Source: Caldilineaceae bacterium (GTDB taxonomy: Bacteria > Chloroflexota > Anaerolineae > Caldilineales > Caldilineaceae). From it: 64,000 nt of DNA. The DNA lies in contig JADLDO010000048.1 in the NCBI GenBank assembly GCA_020846635.1, forward strand, positions 62,001 through 126,000, in the 5' to 3' direction. Shown piece after piece: positions 52,471 to 59,863 of this stretch; within the stretch, counting starts at the first letter, position 1; each line of letters opens with the position of its first letter. The position numbers and the translations under genes were made by a program. The notes under the pieces are model-generated. The model made no database searches. It had not been told where the DNA came from and saw only the letters and a list, made by a program, of their open reading frames with translations.

Positions 52471-53400
52471 ATGGATACACGCGGCGATCTGTTACAACGT
52501 TTAGAGAAAAGCGCACAGACCATGCGCCACACAGCAGAAAGCGTTGAAAATCGCGGGCTTAAACTGCTGTTAAAGGTCATGGCACGCGAGCGTGTCTATA
52601 TGTTCAATACATTGCGCCAAGCCCTAGGCAAAGAGCCGGTTGATCCACTCGACGCCTCACAGAGATCGCCCGCTACCTCTATGCAGCAGGGTCTACAGAA
52701 CATTCAAACGGGCATGACTGTGCAGCGTGGAGGGCGTGAAACTCTGGCCTTATCCTATTTGGTCGAAGAAGAGGCGAAACTGCTATCCGCCTATGATGCT
52801 GTATTGGGAGAGACGATCCCCGATTATGCGCGGCTCGAGTTAGAGGCCCAACGGGCACGCGTGGCACAGTTTTATGCGCGAATCGCAGCCGTCGATGAGG
52901 GGGCTGACCCGATCATTGCGCGGGTCTTTGATACGCTTCGTGAGGGTGAAGATGCGGTGGCGCGCTTGAAAGCCAGTGGACTGGACGAGTCACAGATCGA
53001 TGCGGCTCCCTTTACGCAAATGGCGCTTCCATCACAACCGACGGTTGTAAGTTCTTCCAGTCCCAAGAATACAGTGGTCGCAGGCGCGTATACAGGCGCA
53101 ATTGTCGGTGGCATTGCCGGTTTGGCATTGGCCGTTTTTGTGTGGATGGCTCCGCAACTGGTGGGTTGGGTCACAGTGGGGGGATGGACACTGTTGATTG
53201 CTGCCATCCTGATCGGCGCGGTCTTTGGCGCGGTTTTTGGTCTGTTTATCGGTCAAAGCAGGCGTGAAGATGACATTGCCGTAACCGCGGATAGTTTGAT
53301 TAATGGTGAAATCTTGGTGGTTGCCTATCCGCAACCGCAGCAGGTGCCGGTGGTCGAGGAGATATTGCAGACCTATCACGAGCGCGAACTGAACAGGTAA
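52471..53400 (+). CDS. Ferritin-like helical protein fused to a glycine-zipper/GspM-type tail
   Basis: A 309-residue protein. Residues ~1-170 are helical with Glu/His spacing reminiscent of ferritin-like or DUF2383 four-helix proteins (LLLKVMARERVYMFNTLRQ, LSYLVEEEAKLLSAYDAVL, RVAQFYARIAA). Residues ~205-265 are a glycine-rich hydrophobic region (AGAYTGAIVGGIAGLALAV, AAILIGAVFGAVFGLFIG). The end, ADSLINGEILVVAYPQPQQ, matches the last unit of general stress protein 17M-like domains, as in the protein at 62601-63863. AAGGAG lies ~16 nt before the ATG, which is longer than usual. It may be a membrane-associated stress or iron-handling protein. Confidence 0.75.
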   Translation: MDTRGDLLQRLEKSAQTMRHTAESVENRGLKLLLKVMARERVYMFNTLRQALGKEPVDPLDASQRSPATSMQQGLQNIQTGMTVQRGGRETLALSYLVEEEAKLLSAYDAVLGETIPDYARLELEAQRARVAQFYARIAAVDEGADPIIARVFDTLREGEDAVARLKASGLDESQIDAAPFTQMALPSQPTVVSSSSPKNTVVAGAYTGAIVGGIAGLALAVFVWMAPQLVGWVTVGGWTLLIAAILIGAVFGAVFGLFIGQSRREDDIAVTADSLINGEILVVAYPQPQQVPVVEEILQTYHERELNR

Positions 53401-53412
53401 TGTATTTATGCA

Positions 53413-53443
53413 CCCTCCCGGAAGCTCTAAGGCTTTCGGGAGG
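53413..53443 (+). terminator. Dispersed palindrome family B, copy 2
   Basis: CCTCCCGGAAGC (53414-53425) pairs with GCTTTCGGGAGG (53432-53443), one G-U pair. It lies between convergent genes, 13 nt after a stop codon. Confidence 0.75.
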
Positions 53444-53462
53444 ATAAAGAGACGTTTATTGA

Positions 53463-54644
53463 CTACTGAGATTGCGGCGGCGTCAATTCATCCAGAATCG
53501 CCTCGACCTCATCCGGCTCACCGGCGTCCACAACGGCGGCAACACCAATGCTTGGCAACGCTGCGGCAGCAATAAAGCCGTGGTCAGCCGCATGGCTTGC
53601 CGCCGCTGCTGTGTTTGGGGCCAAGACAACCTCTACGCCATTGGGCAGGGTTTCAATGGTTGCCGATTGGTTGCTGCTATCGAGGGTGAGCCACTGGACA
53701 TCGCGCAGGTAAATCGCTAAGATGCGATCTGGGAAATCGTGGTTGACCTGCTGATAGATAGCATGGTCACGCTGTCCGCTGTCCCCGATCAAGATGAAGC
53801 GCATCCGCGGATAGGTCGTAAGGATCTGTTGAATCTGGGTCATTTTATGGGTGTCATGGCTGGCAAAGGGGAAGCTCGTCTGATCAAGTCCATAATCAGC
53901 CAGGAGCAGTGGTCCAGCCGGAATGTCGTTGTGGGCCATAAAGTCGATCAGCAGATCATAGATGTTCCAGGCACTGCTGGAGACATAGAAGATGGGATTG
54001 GCCGCGTTGTTTTGTGGCCCCAGGTGGAGCGCCTGATAGAAGGCGGCGACCCCCGGAAAGGGCATTCGCGAGCGCGCATTCTTCAGAAAGACCATGCGCG
54101 CCATCTTGAGTAGGCTGGTGGCATGGGTCAGCACGACGGTGTCGTCAATATCGCTGATCACGCCAAAACCGGCGTCAGCGGGCGGAATCAGCACTTCTGC
54201 GTCGGCAGCAACTGCCTCTTTGCCATAGGCCGCGGGCGTGGTGAGGCTGACATTGATATTAAACCAGCCTGGAAACTGTAAGGCGGGCGATAGCGGTAGT
54301 TTTGCGCGGAAGTAACCTTCCGCATCCGTCGCGGTTTCAACAGAATCATCGCCATAATGGATGCGTAATTGGACATTGGCGATTTCACGGCTGGCAAAGC
54401 GGCGGTACATATTCGCCAAGTTATCCCACCAAGTGTCGTCTTCTTCGGAGAGAATTTGATTCTTTTGTTCGATGACTCGCCCCATGACCGTTAGCTGCTC
54501 TGGAGTGCCAAAACTGCGATAGGGTAAGATGTGAATTGGGCCATAGCCTATCTTCAGCCGGCGACGCAGCCGGTCGCGGATTTCATCAATCGTAGTGTCT
54601 ACCCGATTGCCGCTTCGGGCCAAGAGGGTTTTGAGCGAAGACAT
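53463..54644 (-). CDS. APP1-type phosphatidate phosphatase domain protein (DUF2183)
   Basis: A 393-residue protein. The ATG at 54642-54644 follows AAGGAAT. Residues ~60-155 form a beta-rich domain (TVMGRVIEQKNQI, VQLRIHYGDDSVETATDAEGYFRAKLPL). Residues ~165-320 are the DUF2183 HAD-like domain: GVISDIDDTVVLTHA (DxDxT nucleophile), ARSRMPFPGVAAFYQAL, FYVSSSAWNIYDLLIDFM and MRFILIGDSGQRDHAIYQQV. APP1 proteins remove phosphate from phosphatidic acid. No signal peptide is seen. The C-terminal ~60 residues are Ala/Glu-rich and variable. It stands alone on the minus strand. Confidence 0.92.
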   Translation of the reverse strand: MSSLKTLLARSGNRVDTTIDEIRDRLRRRLKIGYGPIHILPYRSFGTPEQLTVMGRVIEQKNQILSEEDDTWWDNLANMYRRFASREIANVQLRIHYGDDSVETATDAEGYFRAKLPLSPALQFPGWFNINVSLTTPAAYGKEAVAADAEVLIPPADAGFGVISDIDDTVVLTHATSLLKMARMVFLKNARSRMPFPGVAAFYQALHLGPQNNAANPIFYVSSSAWNIYDLLIDFMAHNDIPAGPLLLADYGLDQTSFPFASHDTHKMTQIQQILTTYPRMRFILIGDSGQRDHAIYQQVNHDFPDRILAIYLRDVQWLTLDSSNQSATIETLPNGVEVVLAPNTAAAASHAADHGFIAAAALPSIGVAAVVDAGEPDEVEAILDELTPPQSQ

Positions 54645-54774
54645 AGCCGATTCCTTATACCAACAGGACAATAGAACAAGATAGCAGGTTGAAACGATCT
54701 TAGCGTAACTTTACCATCTTGGGCAACAGTCAGCCATTTTTGGATAGGTGGGCAAGAGGAAGAGGAATCAAACC

Positions 54775-55386
54775 ATGAGTGATGGGCGCAAGCAGCAGAT
54801 GGATGCAATTGAATCAGCCCTGGTCGGGCTGGCTGATTCGCCGCTTTACAGCTACCGGCAGGAGCATCAGTATCATGCCGTGGTTGGCGAGGGAAGCCTG
54901 AACGCGCAGGTGATGCTGATTGGTGAGGCTCCCGGCGAGCGTGAAGCCAAGACCGGACGCCCTTTTGTCGGCGCCTCCGGGCGTTTTTTGGATGAGCTAT
55001 TGGCGTCGATTGGATTGAAACGCGAGGATATCTATATTACCAATGTGGTCAAAGATCGCCCGCCGGAGAACCGCGATCCTACGCCTGAGGAGATCGCCCT
55101 CTATGCACCCTTCTTGGCGCAGCAGATCGAGATCATCCAACCGATGGTCATTGCAACATTGGGTCGATTTGCCATGTCCTTTGTGATGGAGTTCCTCCAT
55201 GTCCCGCTACAGAAAGTTCCCAAGATCAGCGACGTACACGGGCAGGTTTTCCAGGGAAAGGCGGGCTATGGGCCTGTGGCAGTGGTGCCGTTGTTTCATC
55301 CGGCGGTTGCCCTCTACAGCGTGCAGCGTAGGGATACGCTCTTTGCCGACGTTGAGACGCTGCGCCCCTATCTACAGGCTGAATAA
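54775..55386 (+). CDS. Family-4-like uracil-DNA glycosylase lacking the Fe-S cysteines
   Basis: A 203-residue DNA-repair enzyme candidate. AGAGGAA precedes the ATG at 54775. The uracil-pocket motifs are present: MLIGEAPGEREAKTGRPFVG, the NVVKDRPPENRDPTPEEI region and the HPAVALY loop. Family 4 enzymes carry four cysteines for a [4Fe-4S] cluster; here the sites read as LADSPL, VVKDRPP and EEIALYAPF, and the whole protein has no cysteine. It may be a cluster-free variant of the superfamily. The Glu of the GEAPG motif suggests the fold and chemistry are kept. A terminator (55406-55443) separates it from the convergent nuclease gene. Confidence 0.88.
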   Translation: MSDGRKQQMDAIESALVGLADSPLYSYRQEHQYHAVVGEGSLNAQVMLIGEAPGEREAKTGRPFVGASGRFLDELLASIGLKREDIYITNVVKDRPPENRDPTPEEIALYAPFLAQQIEIIQPMVIATLGRFAMSFVMEFLHVPLQKVPKISDVHGQVFQGKAGYGPVAVVPLFHPAVALYSVQRRDTLFADVETLRPYLQAE

Positions 55387-55405
55387 ATCATGTGCCGCAA
55401 TGGTG

Positions 55406-55443
55406 AGCCGCCCAGGGGGCTCCCGTTTCAACCTCCGGCGGCT
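55406..55443. terminator. Hairpin between convergent genes
   Basis: AGCCGCC (55406-55412) pairs with GGCGGCT (55437-55443), with an inner GGGGGCTCCC. It contains CGCCCAGGGGGCTCCC, identical to the interior of the repeat at 16441-16456. Confidence 0.6.
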
Positions 55444-55463
55444 ATACGGTACGTGGGAATGAG

Positions 55464-56489
55464 TCAGCGCAGGGCGGCGCGAAAACCAGCGCCCTCTGCC
55501 TCTTTGGTGGTGCAAAACCAGCGATCACCTTCATCAACGTTGATCTGGGTACGTTGGTAGAGAGAGCCGCCAGGGAGATGATAGATTTTGGTGCCACTGC
55601 TGTTGACGTTGCCCTTGATATTGCAGACGGGTTCCGGTGGGACAAGGCAGCCGTCTGGGCATTGCGCTTTGGCTGTGCGTGTGGCGCTGGGGGTTGGGGT
55701 TGCGCCTGCTAGTTGTACGCCGTCTACTTCGCCCAGAGGAATGGTCGCAATGGCGACATTTGCATCAACGGCGTTGACCGAGATCCAACCACCGTCGCGG
55801 TTGGGTAGACGCACTTGCAGCCAGCGGCTGTTGGGGCTGCGTCCAAAGAGCGTGAGAAGGGTGTTGGTTGGAACACGGCTGCTGATCGCATAGTCGGAGC
55901 CAGGGCCGCGACGAATCTCGGCCTCGCGTGTGGTCAAGCCATAGCTCATTGCGCCATCGTAGGCCGAGTCACCACTCCAAAAGCCTCGTTGTGCTTGGGC
56001 CGCCTCCAGCGCCAGTTGACGAAATTCGTCGGCGCGCGCCGTGTCGGGTCTATATTCCACAGGCTGTGCCCAGCCACCGGCAACCATTTGGGCATTGACC
56101 AACGACCCATCTTCCAGGAAGACATAACGCAATAGACGGCCAAATGCATCGCGGTCTGTGCGGTCTTGACGCAGATAGACCGTACGCTCACCTACTAAGG
56201 CGCGGTTGGCTTCGGTCGCGGCGCGGTAGCCGGGCTGACCCCGTTCAGGTGTATCAATTCCAATATAGCGCACTGTTTCGCTGCGCCCACGCAAGGTCAC
56301 CTCAATGGTATCGCCATCCACAATGCGGATCACGCGCGCTTCGTCGCCCTGAGGTGAGGTGACTGTTGGCACATTCACAAGCCGGCAGCCGAGTAAGCAG
56401 AGAACGATCAAGGCCAGCGCTAAGCGTGCGTGGGGATGAATCGAAGGGCGGCGTAGGTGGGCTGGGTGTGGCGTGGGTCGAGTGGGCAT
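55464..56489 (-). CDS. Thermonuclease-type lipoprotein with SH3 and sunset-type domains
   Basis: A 341-residue exported protein. The start at 56487-56489 gives a signal peptide with lipobox LLGC (Cys 35) after a long basic, Pro/His-rich n-region. Residues ~48-170 form an SNase domain: VIRIVDGDTIEV, VRYIGIDTPERGQP, RTDRDAFGRLLRYV (catalytic Arg/Glu/Arg pattern). Residues ~180-250 look SH3-like (TTREAEIRRGPGSDYAI, WLQVRLPNRDGGWI). The C-terminus (~290-341), with IKGNVNSSGTKIYHLPGG and WFCTTKEAEGAGFRA, is a sunset-type domain with conserved Cys. It probably degrades extracellular DNA or RNA at the surface. No strong ribosome site is seen. Confidence 0.9.
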   Translation of the reverse strand: MPTRPTPHPAHLRRPSIHPHARLALALIVLCLLGCRLVNVPTVTSPQGDEARVIRIVDGDTIEVTLRGRSETVRYIGIDTPERGQPGYRAATEANRALVGERTVYLRQDRTDRDAFGRLLRYVFLEDGSLVNAQMVAGGWAQPVEYRPDTARADEFRQLALEAAQAQRGFWSGDSAYDGAMSYGLTTREAEIRRGPGSDYAISSRVPTNTLLTLFGRSPNSRWLQVRLPNRDGGWISVNAVDANVAIATIPLGEVDGVQLAGATPTPSATRTAKAQCPDGCLVPPEPVCNIKGNVNSSGTKIYHLPGGSLYQRTQINVDEGDRWFCTTKEAEGAGFRAALR

Positions 56490-56593
56490 GGCGAGATTGT
56501 ACCGTTGGCTGGAGTAGATGACAAACCTGGACACTCTGTGCAACGCGCAAGATGAGGTTGAAAGACAATTGCACCAACAATGGAAATTCGAAT

Positions 56594-56644
56594 TTGCCAA
56601 CTACTACAAATGTGTTACACTATAGTAGTTGCTGTAACAACTAC
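56594..56644 (+). promoter_or_regulatory. TrmB-gene promoter with three-half-site operator
   Basis: TTGCCA (56594-56599) is 16 nt from TACACT (56616-56621). Three identical half-sites in alternating orientation overlap it: CAACTAC (56598-56604), GTAGTTG (56625-56631) and CAACTAC (56638-56644). The first pair extends to a perfect 9-nt inverted repeat, CAACTACTA/TAGTAGTTG. Sites flank the -10 and end just before the ribosome site, as expected for autorepression by the adjacent regulator. Confidence 0.7.
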
Positions 56645-56659
56645 CAATGAGGAGATGGA

Positions 56660-57544
56660 ATGAGCGATCCTGTGGTTCTCTTGCAAGAGTTAGGTTTTGG
56701 GGAATATGAGGCGCGTGCCTATCAGTCCTTGCTACAACATCACCCGGTAAGCGGTTATGAATTGGCGAAAACTTCCAAAATTCCGCGGGCCAACATCTAT
56801 TTGGTATTGCAGAAATTGGAGGAGCGTGGTGCGGTTGTGCGCGTCGAAGGGGAAGACAGCACGCATTATGTGCCGGTTGCGCCGGAAGAACTGTTGGATG
56901 CGATGACACATCGCTTCGACCGTACGGTGGGAACAGCCAAGCAGGCATTACTCGCATTGAGCCGCCCGGCTCCGAATGGCTATGTGTGGCAGGTGCGAGG
57001 CTATGACAATCTGCTCGCGCATGGGCGCACAATGATCCATAGCGCAACGCGCGAGCTCATGGTGGCGCTATGGCCGGACGAGGCGCGTGCTTTGGCGAAT
57101 GATTTTGCAGAGGTTGAAGAGCGCTCGGTTGAGATTACGACCTTGTGTCTGGCTTCCTGCGCACAGGAATGTGGTGGGTGTCGTGGTCGCATTTTTCGCA
57201 ACAAGGTACTTGATACAGAAGATGCACGCTGGTTGATGGTGGTTCCTGATGACGAGAGTGTGCTAGTGGGAGAGATTCCTGCCAACGGCGAAGTCTCCAC
57301 AGTGCGCTCACGCCAGAAGTTGCTGGTGGATATGACCACCTGGTTTATCCGCCACAGCATTGCGCTGGGCGTGATGTTACAGGAACTCGGTGAGCAGGTG
57401 GAAGCGCGCCTAACCCCGCGCGCACGCGCGATGTTGGCAGCCGTGGGGCCACAAGGATCGCGGGGCTGGCTGCCCTATATGCGGGAGTTGCTCGCCTCGA
57501 CAGGGCATACGGGCAGCGTTCCTGAATCCCGCGAAGCAGAGTAA
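56660..57544 (+). CDS. TrmB-family transcriptional regulator
   Basis: A 294-residue regulator. GAGGAGATGGA precedes the ATG. The N-terminal winged helix (LLQELGFGEYEARAYQSLLQHHPVSGYELAKTS..., RANIYLVLQKLEERGAV) is the TrmB pattern, followed by a phospholipase-D-like/sugar-sensing C-terminal half (~residues 100-250). A CASCAQECGGC cluster at ~170-180 contains four cysteines in eleven residues, which could hold a metal or form disulfides. TrmB proteins usually control sugar transport genes; a sugar ABC operon lies 0.9 kb downstream. It probably represses its own gene through the half-sites at 56598-56644. Confidence 0.92.
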   Translation: MSDPVVLLQELGFGEYEARAYQSLLQHHPVSGYELAKTSKIPRANIYLVLQKLEERGAVVRVEGEDSTHYVPVAPEELLDAMTHRFDRTVGTAKQALLALSRPAPNGYVWQVRGYDNLLAHGRTMIHSATRELMVALWPDEARALANDFAEVEERSVEITTLCLASCAQECGGCRGRIFRNKVLDTEDARWLMVVPDDESVLVGEIPANGEVSTVRSRQKLLVDMTTWFIRHSIALGVMLQELGEQVEARLTPRARAMLAAVGPQGSRGWLPYMRELLASTGHTGSVPESREAE

Positions 57545-57626
57545 AACCGTTCGTCAATTGCGTTTGTTCTGTTGGTTTCCAGAAGTTTCTCTATCCATAC
57601 GTTTCACAGAAAGTGAGTGATCAGAG

Positions 57627-58040
57627 ATGGCTACTTCAGTGATGGGACAACATGTGCAAGATGTGCGCGAGAAATCGCTCGAGCAAGCTTATACGCTGTT
57701 ACATTGGGCCTTTGTCATTGCGCCAATCGTTGCGGGGCTCGACAAGTTCACCAATCTCTTGGTGGATTGGAGCAGTTACCTGGCCCCCTTTGTCGTGAAC
57801 ATGCTGCCATTCAGCGGGGACGTGTTCATGTATATCGTGGGCGTGATTGAGATTGTCGCCGGCGTGGTCGTGTTCCTGCGCCCGCGCTTTGGGGGATACC
57901 TCGTCGCGGTCTGGCTGTGGGGGATTATCGTCAATCTGCTGTTGATCCCCGGTTACTTTGACGTGGCGCTGCGTGATTTTGGTCTGTCGCTGGCGGCGTT
58001 GGCGCTGGCGCGGCTCAGCGAGGGCTTGGACAAAGCGTAG
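57627..58040 (+). CDS. Four-helix membrane protein, DoxX-like
   Basis: A 137-residue protein with four hydrophobic helices: LLHWAFVIAPIVAGLDKF, FMYIVGVIEIVAGVVVFL, YLVAVWLWGIIVNLLLIPG and DFGLSLAALALARLSEG. The pattern (short polar N-terminus, GLDKF-type loop, R-P-R between helices 2 and 3) resembles DoxX-like or related small redox-linked membrane proteins, but the match is weak. It lies 82 nt after the TrmB gene on the same strand and may be co-transcribed with it. A strong terminator follows. The remaining gap to 58405 contains no supported gene. Confidence 0.75.
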   Translation: MATSVMGQHVQDVREKSLEQAYTLLHWAFVIAPIVAGLDKFTNLLVDWSSYLAPFVVNMLPFSGDVFMYIVGVIEIVAGVVVFLRPRFGGYLVAVWLWGIIVNLLLIPGYFDVALRDFGLSLAALALARLSEGLDKA

Positions 58041-58097
58041 GTAGCGTGCTAGACAGACCACGCGCTGCTGCCCTAAGATTTGGGCTGTTTCAAAGAG

Positions 58098-58130
58098 GTG
58101 GGGATAGCATACTGCTATCCCCACTGTTTT
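58098..58130 (+). terminator. Terminator after the DoxX-like gene
   Basis: GTGGGGATAGCA (58098-58109) pairs perfectly with TGCTATCCCCAC (58113-58124), followed by TGTTTT. Confidence 0.88.
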
Positions 58131-58405
58131 ACCTAGATCAATTTGTTGGAGCGACCCCCTCGCTCTTTCTCATGCCTGAATGTAGATGACCCTATAAGGT
58201 CACACGTTGAAGTTACAATGTGCATAGAGTGCCTGGCAGGTTTGGTGCTTTTTTCGCTCTCATCTACACTCTGTTGGGGACAAATTCGGCTGCCCTGGCA
58301 CAATGTCGTGCCTGATTCTATACAAATGCATTTGAGCAAGTTTGGCTGACCTTTCAGACGGATAGTAACAATTGGCTGGTAACAAATGGCGAGGAGTAGG
58401 CAGTG

Positions 58406-59788
58406 ATGAGAAAGTACGGATTCGTAATCTCTTTTATACTCATGTTGAGTTTGCTGCTGGCTGCCTGTGGAGCTCCCTCTGGTGCTTCTTCCGGCACACC
58501 TGCAAATGAGAATGGCGCAAGCAGCGAGGTACGCGATTTTGTAACCTGGTATCAGTATGATCAGAACAACGAAGACCCTGCAAGCGATGAACGTGTGGGC
58601 AATGAATATCTGCGCCGCACGATTCCTCTCTTTAACGAGGAGTTTGCCGGAAAGTGGAACTGGATCAATCAGCCCAAAGCCTTCGACAAAATGGCAACCG
58701 AGTTGATTACAGCAGTACAATCTGCGGGTGAAATCCCCGACTTGATGCATGTGGGTGAGAGTGATTTGCTCTCCTTCTATCAAAATGGAACGCTGCAGGA
58801 TCTGAACGAATGGGCACAGGCGCAGGCGTGGTATGCCGACCTGGACCCCAATGCACTTGCTGTCTGTACGGGGCCGGATGGCGGGCTCTACTGTCTCCCC
58901 ATCGCGCAATCTCCCCATGTTGTCTTTGTATGGACGGATCGCTTCCCCGATGGGTATCCAACCACGCCGGAGGATTTCTTGGCGCGGGCGGCTGAGTTAA
59001 AGGAGGAAGGGCTGTATGCGATCACCTTCTTTGGCTCGACAGACTTTGACGGCGAAGGGCTGATCCGTTTTATGTGGACTGCCATCAGCTCCTTTGGCGG
59101 CACGCTGGATGATGGTCAGGGAACCATGACGCTCAACACGCCGGAAAATGTGGCTGCGATTGAATTTATCCGCACGATTGTGGCGGAGGGATATGTGCCG
59201 GAGATCGCCTTTGCCGGACAGTTCCAAGAAGAAGAAGCCTTTAAGGATGCCTCGGCTGGTTCATTGCCAACGGGCCTCTTTGGCTATCGTTATATCAATC
59301 CGCTCATCGCGCCTGACGGTACTCGCTATGAGAAGCGTAACGAGGAAGATATGCTCGATGCGATTGAGGCGGGGGATATTTATTTGGCCCACTCCTTTTC
59401 TGCCGAAGGGCATCCGCCTGGTTGTGGCACAGGGATCAGCGCGCTCGCCATTCCCACTGGCGCGCAGAATGTGGACGCGGCGCATGATTACATCAACTGG
59501 GTGATGAGCGACGCTCAAAATGCTGATTGGGTGTTGGGGCCGGGTGGCGGTCTTCCCACGCTGAAGGCAACCCAAGAGGAAGCACATTTCCAGAGCGCGT
59601 TCTATCAGCAGGCTGCCGACGTGGTGGCGGCGAGTGCCTGCCGACCGTGGTACGGTTCGCTGGAACGGCGCGCAGAGGCAAAGAAATTGGTCATGACGAC
59701 GATTTACAAGCTGATCAAGGAAGACCCCACTGCCGACATTCCGGCGGCATTGACCGCAGCCGAGGAAGAGTACAACGCGGGAAGTTGA
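58406..59788 (+). CDS. Sugar ABC transporter substrate-binding lipoprotein (family 1)
   Basis: A 460-residue extracytoplasmic binding protein. GAGGAG lies before GTG-ATG at 58403-58408; the ATG is used. The lipobox is LLAAC (Cys 21). It has family-1 features: EVRDFVTWYQYD strand, IPLFNEEFAGKWNW, AVQSAGEIPDLMHVGESDLLSFYQNG, and TGISALAIPTGAQNVDAAHDYINWVMSD near the C-terminus. It would bind a sugar or sugar derivative outside the cell. It is followed by a hairpin (59806-59839) and two permeases. No ATPase gene follows. Confidence 0.94.
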   Translation: MRKYGFVISFILMLSLLLAACGAPSGASSGTPANENGASSEVRDFVTWYQYDQNNEDPASDERVGNEYLRRTIPLFNEEFAGKWNWINQPKAFDKMATELITAVQSAGEIPDLMHVGESDLLSFYQNGTLQDLNEWAQAQAWYADLDPNALAVCTGPDGGLYCLPIAQSPHVVFVWTDRFPDGYPTTPEDFLARAAELKEEGLYAITFFGSTDFDGEGLIRFMWTAISSFGGTLDDGQGTMTLNTPENVAAIEFIRTIVAEGYVPEIAFAGQFQEEEAFKDASAGSLPTGLFGYRYINPLIAPDGTRYEKRNEEDMLDAIEAGDIYLAHSFSAEGHPPGCGTGISALAIPTGAQNVDAAHDYINWVMSDAQNADWVLGPGGGLPTLKATQEEAHFQSAFYQQAADVVAASACRPWYGSLERRAEAKKLVMTTIYKLIKEDPTADIPAALTAAEEEYNAGS

Positions 59789-59805
59789 ATTGTATATCCT
59801 GCGGA

Positions 59806-59839
59806 ACCCTCCCGGAAGCTCAGAAGCTTCCGGGAGGGT
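59806..59839 (+). terminator. Intercistronic hairpin, dispersed palindrome family B, copy 3
   Basis: ACCCTCCCGGAAGCT (59806-59820) pairs perfectly with AGCTTCCGGGAGGGT (59825-59839) around CAGA, followed by GGTAT. It lies between binding protein and permease genes and may raise the binding-protein to permease ratio. Confidence 0.8.
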
Positions 59840-59863
59840 GGTATAGTTAAGATCTCCTAGCAC

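Noticed and set aside
58143..58349. A 68-codon frame between the DoxX-like and sugar-binding genes
   Set aside because: It has no ribosome site, no recognisable sequence, and starts just after a terminator.
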